Shown here: positions 56,700 to 64,000 of the stretch, in pieces
Numbering within the stretch: the stretch's first letter is position 1
Layout: each line of letters begins with the position of its first letter
NCBI RefSeq assembly: GCF_006494365.1
Contig: NZ_VHIP01000004.1
Coordinates: 1-64,000, forward strand
From: Aestuariibacter sp. GS-14
GTDB lineage: Bacteria; Pseudomonadota; Gammaproteobacteria; Enterobacterales; Alteromonadaceae
Length of the DNA: 64,000 nucleotides
Direction of reading: 5' to 3'
The notes under the pieces: generated by a model
Told to the model about the DNA's origin: nothing
The model's input: the letters and a program-made list of their open reading frames with translations, nothing else
Database searches by the model: none
Program-made: the position numbers and the translations under genes

Positions 56700-58082
56700 A
56701 TGCAAACGCCTGCTTTGACAGAATTGGACAGTCGCTATCTTGTTCATCCGGTATCAAACTTTCGTCAACATCAGGAAAAGGGAGTAAAGCTTCTTCAGTC
56801 TGGTGACGGCCCCTGGCTTACCGCGGCCGACGGCAATACCTATCTGGATGCCTTTGCAGGACTGTGGTGTGTAAACGTGGGATATGGTCAACAACGCGTT
56901 GTAGATGCCGCCGCTAAGCAAATGACTCAACTTCCTTACGCCACAGGTTATTTTGGCTTTGGCAGCGAGCCTGCGGCAATTTTGGCAGAGAAACTGGTAT
57001 CGCTGACACCATCGTCATTGCAGCACGTGTACTTCTCGTTAGGTGGATCGGACGCCGTTGACGCGGCTATTCGTTACATCACCCATTATTACAACGCGAT
57101 AGGCAAGCCAACCAAAAAACACATTATTGCGTTACAACGCGGCTATCACGGTTCGTCATCAACCGGCGCTGGCATTACCGGCTTACCGGCTTTTCATGCG
57201 AACTTTGATTTGCCGTTAGCGCACCAGCACCACATCAGCTGCCCTTACTTGTATCGCAGCAACTATGAATCAGCTCAGGCGCTTATTGATGCTTCGGTAG
57301 CAGAGTTGGAAACAAAGGTTGCAGAAATTGGTGCCGACAACGTGGCGGCATTTTTCTGTGAGCCTGTGATTGGCTCAGGCGGCGTGATTGTACCCCCTAA
57401 AGGCTGGCTGAAAGCCATTGCCGATACCTGTAAGCGATTGGGCATACTATTTTTGGCCGACGAGGTGATTACCGGATTTGGACGCACAGGCACTATGTTC
57501 GCCTGTGAGCACGAAGGGGTGGAGCCCGACCTGATGACCATTGCCAAAGGATTAACATCCGGCTACGCCCCGATGGGCGCGGTATTAATGTCGGATGAGA
57601 TTTTCAGCGGTATTGCCGACGGCCCGAATAAAGCTGCCGTGGTTGGACACGGTCAAACGTACTCTGCACATCCCGTTAGCGCAGCGGTTGCACTGGAAGT
57701 CATTAAGATATACGAAGAAGGCATGCTCGCTCATGCGCAGTCCGTTGCCCCTTACTTCGAAGCAAAATTACAAGCCTGTTTGTCTCACCCATTGGTGGGT
57801 GATGTGCGAAGCTTAGGCTTGCTGGGCGCCATTGAACTGGTTGCTGACAAAGCCACTAAACGCCCGTTCCCGGCAGCATTAAAACTGCATGAAACTATTG
57901 CCGATATTGCCTGGCAACACAAACTGATATTCCGCGCCTTTGGCGACAACATCCTGGGCTTCGCCCCGGCATTGTGTTTCACCGAAAGTGATTTTGATAC
58001 CTTATTTGAACGTTTGCAGCTTACACTAAACGATGTTCTGGCACTGGACGTTGTTAAGAACGAGATGCAACAGGAGTCATAA
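56700..58082 (+). CDS. Class III aminotransferase (omega-amino acid/polyamine--pyruvate type, SpuC-like)
   Basis: A 460-residue PLP enzyme from the ATG at 56700. The opening LVHPVSNFRQHQEKG and FAGLWCVNVGYGQQRVVDAA are typical of SpuC and beta-alanine/pyruvate transaminases. The PLP Asp lies in LADEVITGFGRTG (about 258-270) and the Schiff-base Lys in TIAKGLTSGYAPMG (about 285). It should transfer an amino group from putrescine or a related omega-amine to pyruvate, giving an aldehyde that the succinate-semialdehyde dehydrogenase relatives downstream could oxidise. Confidence 0.92.
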   Translation: MQTPALTELDSRYLVHPVSNFRQHQEKGVKLLQSGDGPWLTAADGNTYLDAFAGLWCVNVGYGQQRVVDAAAKQMTQLPYATGYFGFGSEPAAILAEKLVSLTPSSLQHVYFSLGGSDAVDAAIRYITHYYNAIGKPTKKHIIALQRGYHGSSSTGAGITGLPAFHANFDLPLAHQHHISCPYLYRSNYESAQALIDASVAELETKVAEIGADNVAAFFCEPVIGSGGVIVPPKGWLKAIADTCKRLGILFLADEVITGFGRTGTMFACEHEGVEPDLMTIAKGLTSGYAPMGAVLMSDEIFSGIADGPNKAAVVGHGQTYSAHPVSAAVALEVIKIYEEGMLAHAQSVAPYFEAKLQACLSHPLVGDVRSLGLLGAIELVADKATKRPFPAALKLHETIADIAWQHKLIFRAFGDNILGFAPALCFTESDFDTLFERLQLTLNDVLALDVVKNEMQQES

Positions 58083-58086
58083 CAGT

Positions 58087-59169
58087 ATGAGTCAAACCTA
58101 TAACGTAGCGGTAATCGCCGGCGACGGCATTGGCAAAGAAGTGATGCCCGAAGGCCTTAAAATAGTAAAGGCTGCCGCAGAAAAATATGGGCTCAACATT
58201 GTGTTTCACACCTTTGAATGGGGTGGATGCGATTACTATGCAGAGCATGGAAAAATGATGCCCGACGACTGGAAAACCCAGGTGGGTAACATGGATGCCA
58301 TCTACTTTGGCGCGGTTGGCTGGCCTGCGTCTGTGCCCGACCATATTTCACTGTGGGGGTCTATTTTAACTTTCCGCCGCGAATTTGATCAGTATATCAA
58401 TATGCGCCCGGTACGCACTTTTGAGGGTGTTAAATGCGCGCTTTCTACACCTCGGGCCGACGATATTGATTTCATCGTAGTGCGGGAGAATACCGAAGGC
58501 GAATACTCAGCCATTGGCGGTATCATGTATGAAGGCACAGATCGCGAAGTGGTAATGCAACAGTCGGTATTTACCCGTTATGGCACCGACCGCGTGTTAC
58601 GCTATGCTTTCGAAACCGCCAAACGTCGGGATGCCAAATCCCTTACTGTTGCTACCAAGAGTAACGGTATGGCAATCAGTATGCCCTGGTGGGACTCCCG
58701 CGCAGAAGCCGTATCCAAAGACTATCCGGAGATCTGCTGGGACAAACAGCACATTGATATTCTGTCGGCACGATTTGTTATGCAGCCTGAGCGTTTCGAC
58801 GTAGTAGTAGCATCGAATTTGTTCGGTGATATTTTGTCTGATCTGGGACCAGCCTGCACAGGTACGATTGGTTTGGCGCCGTCTGCTAACCTCAACCCGG
58901 AACGTAAATTCCCGTCATTATTTGAACCAGTGCACGGTTCAGCACCCGATATCTACGGTAAAAATATTGCTAACCCGATCGGTATGATTTGGTCGGGGGC
59001 ACTAATGTTGAGTTTCCTGACCCACGACACAGGCGCAGGTAAAGACGCACACGATGCCATTGTTACCGCTATCGAAAACACCTTGAAAGGCAACGTTGTA
59101 ACCCCAGATCTAGGGGGAGACGCGTCAACGCAGGCAATGGGTGATGCCATACTGGCAAACTTACAATAA
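58087..59169 (+). CDS. Tartrate/D-malate dehydrogenase-type decarboxylating dehydrogenase (TtuC/DmlA family)
   Basis: A 360-residue enzyme of the isocitrate/isopropylmalate dehydrogenase superfamily; the ATG at 58087 lies four bases after the aminotransferase stop codon. Motifs are VAVIAGDGIGKEVMPEG, FRREFDQYINMRPVRTFEGV, VVRENTEGEYSAIGG and DVVVASNLFGDILSDLG, and the cofactor region EPVHGSAPDIYGKNIANP. It lacks the isopropylmalate pattern of LeuB and resembles tartrate dehydrogenase/D-malate dehydrogenase. It should oxidise and decarboxylate a 2-hydroxyacid with NAD. Its place in an amine operon is unexpected. Confidence 0.9.
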   Translation: MSQTYNVAVIAGDGIGKEVMPEGLKIVKAAAEKYGLNIVFHTFEWGGCDYYAEHGKMMPDDWKTQVGNMDAIYFGAVGWPASVPDHISLWGSILTFRREFDQYINMRPVRTFEGVKCALSTPRADDIDFIVVRENTEGEYSAIGGIMYEGTDREVVMQQSVFTRYGTDRVLRYAFETAKRRDAKSLTVATKSNGMAISMPWWDSRAEAVSKDYPEICWDKQHIDILSARFVMQPERFDVVVASNLFGDILSDLGPACTGTIGLAPSANLNPERKFPSLFEPVHGSAPDIYGKNIANPIGMIWSGALMLSFLTHDTGAGKDAHDAIVTAIENTLKGNVVTPDLGGDASTQAMGDAILANLQ

Positions 59170-59183
59170 CATCGGGAGAAACC

Positions 59184-60656
59184 ATGGATCTCACGTCACG
59201 GCTGGCTGAGTCGTCACTGTTTAACACGTTAAACTACATCAACGGACGCTGGCAAAAAGCCATTTCAGGGCAAACTTACCCGGTAGTGAATCCTGCTACC
59301 GGTGAAATTATTGCCCAGGTGGCCAATAGTGATGCCATCGACGCTGTTCACGCCGCGCGAAGTGCGCAAAAAGCCTTTTCCACCTGGCAATTCACCACGA
59401 ACAAAGCCCGTGCTGAATTACTGGAACGCTGGCACGCACTGATTCTTCAGCACCGTGATGATCTTGCGACCATCATGTCCAGCGAACAAGGGAAGCCATT
59501 GGCTGAAGCCAAAGGCGAAGTAGATTACGGCGCATCTTATGTAAAGTGGTTTGCCCAGCAAGCCATGCAGCTTCGCGGTGACATTCTGCCCAGTTCAAAG
59601 CCCTACCAGCAACAAACGGTAGAAAAGCGTCCGGTTGGCGTAGTCGCTGTTATCACGCCCTGGAACTTCCCGTTTGCCATGCTCGCCAGAAAGATTGCGC
59701 CTGCTATTGCGGCTGGCTGCACGGTGGTGGTAAAGCCCGCTGAAGACACGCCAATGACTGCACTGGCGATGGCGAAGCTGGCTGAGTTAGCGGGTTTTCC
59801 TGAGGGTACCATTAACGTGCTTGCCGCTTCACGAGAGCAAACCGCCATTGCTGTTGATGCCTGGCTTAAAGATCCTTGTGTCAAGAAATTGAGCTTTACC
59901 GGCTCTACCCAGGTTGGACGCTATTTAGCGGAACGCTCTGCTAGCACACTGAAAAAGTTGTCGCTGGAGTTGGGGGGTAATGCGCCCTTTATTGTGTTTG
60001 ATGACTGCGACATCGACGCCGCCATAAAAGGCTTAATAGCGGCCAAAATGCGTAATGGCGGGCAAACCTGTGTGTGTCCGAACCGCATTTACGTTCAGGA
60101 AGGTATTTACGATGAGTTTGCCAGCCGACTGGTTGATCAGGTGTCTGCATTAAAGCTCGGTGATCCCTTCAATGAAGACACTAAAATTGGCCCGATGATC
60201 AATCAAAAAGCCATCGACAAGATCAGTGCTCATGTAAAGGATGCCGAAGAACAAGGCGGCGTTTTACTGTGTGGCAGTGCAAGTCCCAAACAGGATTTGT
60301 TCTTCGAACCTGTGGTCATTGCTGATGCCAACAACGCCATGGCGTTGTTCAGCGAAGAGACGTTTGGCCCTGTACTGCCGTTATTTAAATTCAGTACTGA
60401 AGACGAAGTAATAGCAGAAGCGAACAATACAGACTATGGATTGGCAGCTTATTTCTATACCCAGAATCACAACCGTATTCACCGGCTGCGCCGAGCATTG
60501 CAGGCAGGCGTAATTGGGGTAAATGAAGGCGCCGTTGCCAGCGAAGTGGCACCATTTGGTGGGGTAAAAGCGTCAGGCTACGGCCGCGAGGGCTCCCATT
60601 ACGGGCTGGACGACTTCCTGCAAATCATCTATATCTGCGAAGGTAATTTACCCTGA
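59184..60656 (+). CDS. gabD: NAD(P)-dependent succinate-semialdehyde dehydrogenase (GabD type)
   Basis: A 490-residue aldehyde dehydrogenase. The start follows the hydroxyacid dehydrogenase by 14 bases with GGGAGA ahead. It has GVVAVITPWNFPFAMLARKI, KPAEDTPMTALAMAKLAELA, ELGGNAPFIVFDDCDIDAA and the catalytic Cys in NGGQTCVCPNR; the double-Cys CVC motif is typical of succinate-semialdehyde dehydrogenases. It should oxidise the semialdehyde made from GABA or putrescine to succinate, the end of the pathway in this operon. A hairpin follows. Confidence 0.93.
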   Translation: MDLTSRLAESSLFNTLNYINGRWQKAISGQTYPVVNPATGEIIAQVANSDAIDAVHAARSAQKAFSTWQFTTNKARAELLERWHALILQHRDDLATIMSSEQGKPLAEAKGEVDYGASYVKWFAQQAMQLRGDILPSSKPYQQQTVEKRPVGVVAVITPWNFPFAMLARKIAPAIAAGCTVVVKPAEDTPMTALAMAKLAELAGFPEGTINVLAASREQTAIAVDAWLKDPCVKKLSFTGSTQVGRYLAERSASTLKKLSLELGGNAPFIVFDDCDIDAAIKGLIAAKMRNGGQTCVCPNRIYVQEGIYDEFASRLVDQVSALKLGDPFNEDTKIGPMINQKAIDKISAHVKDAEEQGGVLLCGSASPKQDLFFEPVVIADANNAMALFSEETFGPVLPLFKFSTEDEVIAEANNTDYGLAAYFYTQNHNRIHRLRRALQAGVIGVNEGAVASEVAPFGGVKASGYGREGSHYGLDDFLQIIYICEGNLP

Positions 60657-60666
60657 TCATCAATGA

Positions 60667-60706
60667 AAAACCGGTTGTTTAGCAACCGTGTTTAGCAACC
60701 GGTTTT
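60667..60706. terminator. Bidirectional terminator between gabD and the response-regulator gene
   Basis: Arms AAAACCGGTTG and CAACCGGTTTT enclose an 18-base loop that contains a second copy of TTTAGCAACCG. The A and T ends suit termination from both directions, matching the convergent genes on either side. Confidence 0.82.
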
Positions 60707-60727
60707 ATCAAATAATTCAGGTATTGC

Positions 60728-61711
60728 TTAGTCCTGACAAATAGCCCAGCGCATATTCGCTACGTCGGGAACAATCCGGCGTGGTGGTTTTGGGCTACTG
60801 TTGTACACCACACAGTTTTTACCGCAGCTTTTGCCTTTGTACAGGGCTTCGTCGGCCTGTCGAACCAGGTCACCAAACTTGGTTGCGCGGGTATTGGTAG
60901 AACTGGCCACACCAACACTAATCGTAACTACACCATAAGCGCTGGTGTCATGGGTGATCAGCATTTTTTCCACCTGACGGCACATATCCTGCGCCACCCG
61001 TCGCGCACCGCGCAGATCTGTTCTTGGCAATATTACTAAAAACTCTTCTCCGCCGTAGCGCACCACGCTATCCAGTGGGCGGTTTGCGCGGTCTTCTAAC
61101 GCTGCCGCTACTTTGCGAATGCATTCGTCACCTTTTATATGCCCTTCTGTGTCGTTGTATTTTTTGAAGTCGTCGATATCGATCATCAGCACACTTAAAT
61201 TATCGCCGTCCCGACGAAGTTGCTTAATCAACGCTGGCACTTCATTTTTCAGATACTGACGATTCTTCAGTCCAGTGAGTCCATCACGCATGATTTGTTG
61301 TTCAAGTGCTTGTTCCCGGTCACGGATCTCCAGTTGGTGTTTAATCCGTTGTATCAGGGTATTGCACACCACGGGCTTGGTTACAAAATCTGACGCACCG
61401 GCTTTCCAGCAATCCACCTGTACATCGCTGCTTTCTTCTGCAGTAACAAACACCACCGGAATATCTTTTGCGAACCGGCATTTTTGTAGCTGTTGACATA
61501 CTTCAATGCCGCTTTCTTTTTGCAGTCGAAAATCAAGCAAAATCAAATCTGGCGCAATTTGCGACTGACAGGCTTTAAGCGCAGTAGTGGCATCGGCAGC
61601 CACTGCGCACAGATAGGTATCTGACAGCATGGCAACCAGCGTCTCTCTGTATAGCTTATCGTCGTCAACAATAAGTACTTTGTATTTAGCTTGGTTAGTT
61701 TTTGTATTCAT
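60728..61711 (-). CDS. Response regulator with diguanylate cyclase domain (REC-GGDEF)
   Basis: A 327-residue protein from the ATG at 61711, with AGGTG six bases ahead. The receiver domain (about 8-125) has the phosphorylation Asp in LILLDFRLQ, acidic DDD at the start and the Lys in FVTKPV. The GGDEF domain (about 150-320) has GLKNRQYLKNE and an intact active site GGEEF, with the inhibitory RxxD (RPLD) five residues before it. It should make cyclic di-GMP when phosphorylated. The gene follows two glycosyltransferase genes by 18 bases and probably shares their transcript. Confidence 0.93.
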   Translation of the reverse strand: MNTKTNQAKYKVLIVDDDKLYRETLVAMLSDTYLCAVAADATTALKACQSQIAPDLILLDFRLQKESGIEVCQQLQKCRFAKDIPVVFVTAEESSDVQVDCWKAGASDFVTKPVVCNTLIQRIKHQLEIRDREQALEQQIMRDGLTGLKNRQYLKNEVPALIKQLRRDGDNLSVLMIDIDDFKKYNDTEGHIKGDECIRKVAAALEDRANRPLDSVVRYGGEEFLVILPRTDLRGARRVAQDMCRQVEKMLITHDTSAYGVVTISVGVASSTNTRATKFGDLVRQADEALYKGKSCGKNCVVYNSSPKPPRRIVPDVANMRWAICQD

Positions 61712-61729
61712 TTCTTTCACCTGCAACCG

Positions 61730-62572
61730 TTACATACCCAGCACGTGTTTTTTGGTGATCAGCGACAATTGCTGGTTAACGCGTCTGATCCTGTTTGCAA
61801 TCCATTGCCGGGCTTTTTTAACGTGATAACGCAGCATAAGACTCTGGCGAAACACGAAGTGGTTGTCGTTTTGGTAAGTGTCCAGTTTGCTGGCCTCACG
61901 CAGGTTTTTTTTCACACTGGTCATATCCTGCACAAAACAACTCTTACCAATTGCCTTCAGTGCCCTGCGAGCGTTGATTTGCAACGGCGTTCTTTCGGGG
62001 TAATGACGGCACACAGGGGCTTTTTTGAACGGCTTGTTTGCCCAAGGGGGCATACGCTCACCAGCATCTTCCGACCATAGCTCGCCTGGCTTGTTAATAA
62101 AAAACCGTTCTTCTTTCCAATTAATTGCATAGAACTTCCTTCTTTGCGAAACAGGCTTAGACACATCTTCACTGTCGAAATACTGATAATCCCGGTCGGT
62201 AAAATAAAACCGGGCCTGCCAGGCGGATACGCAGGTTTTGCCTTGCTCTGCAGCTTCTTCCAACAAGGGCACTGGCGTCTCACAGAGCAGTTCATCGGCA
62301 CCCGGGATGTACCACCAGTCCAGTTCACCGTAGTGGCGGCTGTATTGGTTGTAGATGCGATTGGCAATGTGACCATTGCTGGCCTGCCCAGCCTGACCAT
62401 AAATGACGATTTCTTTAAACCGGTCGGCCATCGACTGCACAATTTGCCATGTGCCATCTGTAGATGAATTGTCGTAAACATAAATTTTGTGACAAAACTT
62501 CATGGCAAACAGCAGGCTCTCCTCAACAATATCAGCCTCGTTTTTTACGATTAGAATGGCATTGAGTTTCAT
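61730..62572 (-). CDS. Glycosyltransferase family 2
   Basis: A 280-residue enzyme. The ATG at 62572 overlaps the previous gene's stop codon in an ATGA arrangement; the longer frame to 62683 is rejected. The N-terminal nucleotide-sugar fold reads AILIVKNEADIVEESLLFA and VYDNSSTDGTWQIVQ; the Glyco_tranf_2_4 type acidic motif appears as YIPGADELL. No membrane helix is seen, so it probably acts at the cytoplasmic face on a lipid-linked glycan. The neighbours suggest exopolysaccharide or O-antigen synthesis. Confidence 0.85.
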   Translation of the reverse strand: MKLNAILIVKNEADIVEESLLFAMKFCHKIYVYDNSSTDGTWQIVQSMADRFKEIVIYGQAGQASNGHIANRIYNQYSRHYGELDWWYIPGADELLCETPVPLLEEAAEQGKTCVSAWQARFYFTDRDYQYFDSEDVSKPVSQRRKFYAINWKEERFFINKPGELWSEDAGERMPPWANKPFKKAPVCRHYPERTPLQINARRALKAIGKSCFVQDMTSVKKNLREASKLDTYQNDNHFVFRQSLMLRYHVKKARQWIANRIRRVNQQLSLITKKHVLGM

Positions 62573-63528
62573 AATAATTTTTCCTTTGGATTGGGTAAGC
62601 CGCTGCCAGTGAAAAATTGAGATAGCCTGCCTGTATACGCAGCGGCTTTTAACATCCCGGAGAGTGCGGGCTTTTGTTTGCACAGTGGGTGCCCCAGCAG
62701 CGCCAGCGCATGCTGATAGCGTTTTGCCGCCAGATTGGATTTAATGAAACCAAACAGCAAACTGGCGCAATACTGTTGTATGTCGTTTGCAACGATCCGT
62801 GCGATGGGGCTGCTATTTAAGCTGCCAAGTAATCGCTCGCAGGAGCTCAGCACATTCTGGTATGGCTCAACATCTGACACCCGGCTGAGCGTGCCGCGCC
62901 GATGGTGAACCAGGATATTCGGGCTATAAGCAATGGCTCCCGCCAGCGATGCTTTGGCAAAAAAGGTACATTCAGCACCTATTGCCTCGCCTGCGGGAAA
63001 CATCCCCAAGGCGTTAAACAATTCGCGCTTCACTACACAGGAGGACGTTACGAAAGGCGCATCGCCACGCGCTGCAATAGCCAAAAAATCGTGCATCAGC
63101 CAGGCTTCTTTGGGGCACATACCAAAGCGAACGCTTGCATCAACGGGCATACCGTTTTTTTCAATTAACTGATAACGCGATGCAAACAGGTCCAGATCGG
63201 GAAAACGGGTGAACAGTGTGTGCATTTCCAACGTAAAGAACGGCATCCACTGATCGGTAGCATCCAAAAACGCTACATAACGAGAGGAAGACTCAGTGAT
63301 GCCGCGATTTCTGGCTGCGGCGAGCCCTAAACTGGCTTGCTTAATCAGTTTCAGATTCGGTATCTGCAACGCCGCTATCCGTTCCACACTCCCATCGGAA
63401 GAGCCATCATCAACCACCACGATCTCATTCACTTTTACCGATTGTCGCTGAATACTGTTGATGGCATCAACGATGCAATTTTCATTATTATGTAACGGTA
63501 TGACTACCGAGATTGAAGCAGAATTCAT
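62569..63528 (-). CDS. Glycosyltransferase family 2
   Basis: A 319-residue enzyme from the ATG at 63528. The GT-A nucleotide-sugar domain begins SVVIPLHNNENCIVDAINSI, with the DDGSSDGS metal/nucleotide motif at about 37-44, ALQIPNLKLIKQASLGLAAARNRGI and the acidic LDATDQW. It should add one sugar to a growing lipid-linked repeat unit. It is coupled by ATGA overlap to the second glycosyltransferase, and precedes the response-regulator gene. Confidence 0.88.
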   Translation of the reverse strand: MNSASISVVIPLHNNENCIVDAINSIQRQSVKVNEIVVVDDGSSDGSVERIAALQIPNLKLIKQASLGLAAARNRGITESSSRYVAFLDATDQWMPFFTLEMHTLFTRFPDLDLFASRYQLIEKNGMPVDASVRFGMCPKEAWLMHDFLAIAARGDAPFVTSSCVVKRELFNALGMFPAGEAIGAECTFFAKASLAGAIAYSPNILVHHRRGTLSRVSDVEPYQNVLSSCERLLGSLNSSPIARIVANDIQQYCASLLFGFIKSNLAAKRYQHALALLGHPLCKQKPALSGMLKAAAYTGRLSQFFTGSGLPNPKEKLL

Positions 63529-63820
63529 TACACTTTTCTCCAATTACCAGAAGCTATTTTATGCTTCCTCAATGTGTGTACCTCCTAAAACAGCAAGACC
63601 CGTTCCAACTTTGAAATACATATATATCAATAACTTAAGAATAAATAATTTGGCTATTTTTCAATTTGCAAATTGAATTTTTGAATTTGCAATTGCGCTC
63701 GGTTCAGCCGATCGCAAAGCGTAAGAGCTTACGATCAGAAGTCACGAATCCATCAGCCTATGATGCACGCTAAATGAATCAGACTTACTTAACTTGGTGA
63801 GGTAATTGGGCGCAGAAAAT
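63529..63820. other. AT-rich intergenic region upstream of the glycosyltransferase operon
   Basis: About 290 bases between the glycosyltransferase start and the sugar transferase terminator. It should hold the promoter of the glycosyltransferase-GGDEF operon. It contains an 18-base perfect palindrome at 63660-63677 and a smaller inverted repeat (CGTAAG/CTTACG at 63720-63733). No coding frame is convincing. Confidence 0.45.
63660..63677. promoter_or_regulatory. 18-bp perfect palindrome, possible operator
   Basis: TTCAATTTGCAAATTGAA is fully self-complementary and lies about 130-150 bases before the first glycosyltransferase gene. A partial copy (GAATTTGCAATT) follows at once. It may bind a dimeric regulator of the operon. 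The core TTTGCAAA also occurs in the arms of the inverted repeat at 19747-19793. Confidence 0.5.
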
Positions 63821-63848
63821 AAAAAACCCGGTCAGTTACCTGCCCGGG
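63821..63848 (-). terminator. Rho-independent terminator of the sugar transferase gene
   Basis: On the minus strand, CCCGG and CCGGG with CAG/CTG above a single G-A mismatch close a GTAA (GNRA-type) tetraloop, followed by six T residues. It begins 36 bases past the stop codon at 63885. Confidence 0.9.
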
Positions 63849-63884
63849 AATAGAGCGCGTCGAAGCTTCGTGAAGCTGGCGGGG

Positions 63885-64000
63885 TTAGTAGGCGCCTCTC
63901 GCTAACAACACAGCGGGGATAGTTGCGAAGAAGATGCGTACATCCAGCCAAAATGACTGATTGGCGATGTACTGTTTGTCTAGCATAAGCTGTTGTTCAA
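63885..64000 (-). CDS. Bacterial sugar transferase (WcaJ/EpsL type), C-terminal end
   Basis: Only the last 38 codons are inside the window; the gene runs on to the right. The visible end contains YIANQSFWLDVRIFFATI and finishes Gly-Ala-Tyr. That matches the conserved end of undecaprenyl-phosphate sugar phosphotransferases (Tyr-Ile-x-Asn-x-Ser, Trp-x-Asp, ending in Ala-Tyr), the enzymes that start exopolysaccharide repeat units on the lipid carrier. It has its own terminator. The two glycosyltransferase genes downstream fit the same polysaccharide locus. Confidence 0.75.
   Translation of the reverse strand, partial: EQQLMLDKQYIANQSFWLDVRIFFATIPAVLLARGAY

Noticed and set aside
56330-56718. Two short plus-strand frames in the divergent control region
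   Set aside because: Their sequences are atypical, they overlap each other and the aminotransferase start, and they lack ribosome sites.
61957-62481. 174-codon minus-strand open frame
   Set aside because: It lies entirely within the family 2 glycosyltransferase gene in another frame and shows no recognisable motif.

Overview
The window looks like a chromosomal segment of a marine gammaproteobacterium of the Alteromonadales (Alteromonas or Aestuariibacter-like). This is inferred from gene content: several TonB-dependent receptors, an OprB-type porin, GGDEF proteins, many secreted hydrolases, and family resemblance of the proteins. No rRNA, tRNA, CRISPR array, prophage or complete insertion sequence was seen. 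Both window edges cut genes: an Asp/Gly-rich secreted protein on the left and a bacterial sugar transferase on the right.

Layout. 1-7 kb: partial surface protein, a membrane-bound HTH-TPR regulator, a chemoreceptor and an OprB-like porin. 7-10 kb: a catecholate-type TonB receptor with its PKHD hydroxylase partner and a Fur-like box. 10-16 kb: a DUF2721 protein with a membrane diguanylate cyclase, a three-gene operon (nucleosidase lipoprotein, unknown Sel1-like protein, flavin reductase), and an Hsp20 gene with a sigma-32-like promoter. 16-23 kb: prolyl oligopeptidase, proline iminopeptidase, and the glutathione-dependent formaldehyde pathway (class III alcohol dehydrogenase plus S-formylglutathione hydrolase) next to a divergent LysR gene. 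23-29 kb: two TonB receptors flanking an unlisted 46-residue membrane peptide and a Zur-like site, then an Lrp regulator coupled to a hydroxyacid dehydrogenase and a decayed small gene. 29-32 kb: carboxylesterase and cupin.

32-49 kb is a metal-handling neighbourhood: a heavy-metal RND efflux operon (membrane pump, His-rich adaptor, outer-membrane factor, small Cys/His protein), an amine or amino-acid oxidation block (GNAT, M20 amidohydrolase, aldehyde dehydrogenase, FAD oxidoreductase), a sialidase-like protein, a four-gene HupE/DUF4198 operon, and a divergent RcnR-type repressor and cation diffusion facilitator pair. The repressor has the full His3/Cys35/His60/His64 set of nickel/cobalt RcnR, and a 15-bp operator of RcnR type lies between the two genes. 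In the HupE operon three secreted proteins are all predicted to begin with His-Gly after signal cleavage. I consider this the best candidate for an undescribed metal-acquisition or metal-handling system.

49-61 kb is a divergent catabolic cluster. A HAD enzyme, a PuuB-like oxidase and an Opp/Dpp-type ABC importer run one way; a class III aminotransferase, a tartrate/malate-type dehydrogenase and a succinate-semialdehyde dehydrogenase run the other way. Together they fit uptake and oxidation of a polyamine or a similar amine. 60-64 kb holds the end of an exopolysaccharide locus: a sugar transferase, two family 2 glycosyltransferases and a response-regulator diguanylate cyclase, the last three probably in one operon.

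All functional calls rest on motif and family recognition by eye; no database search was run.
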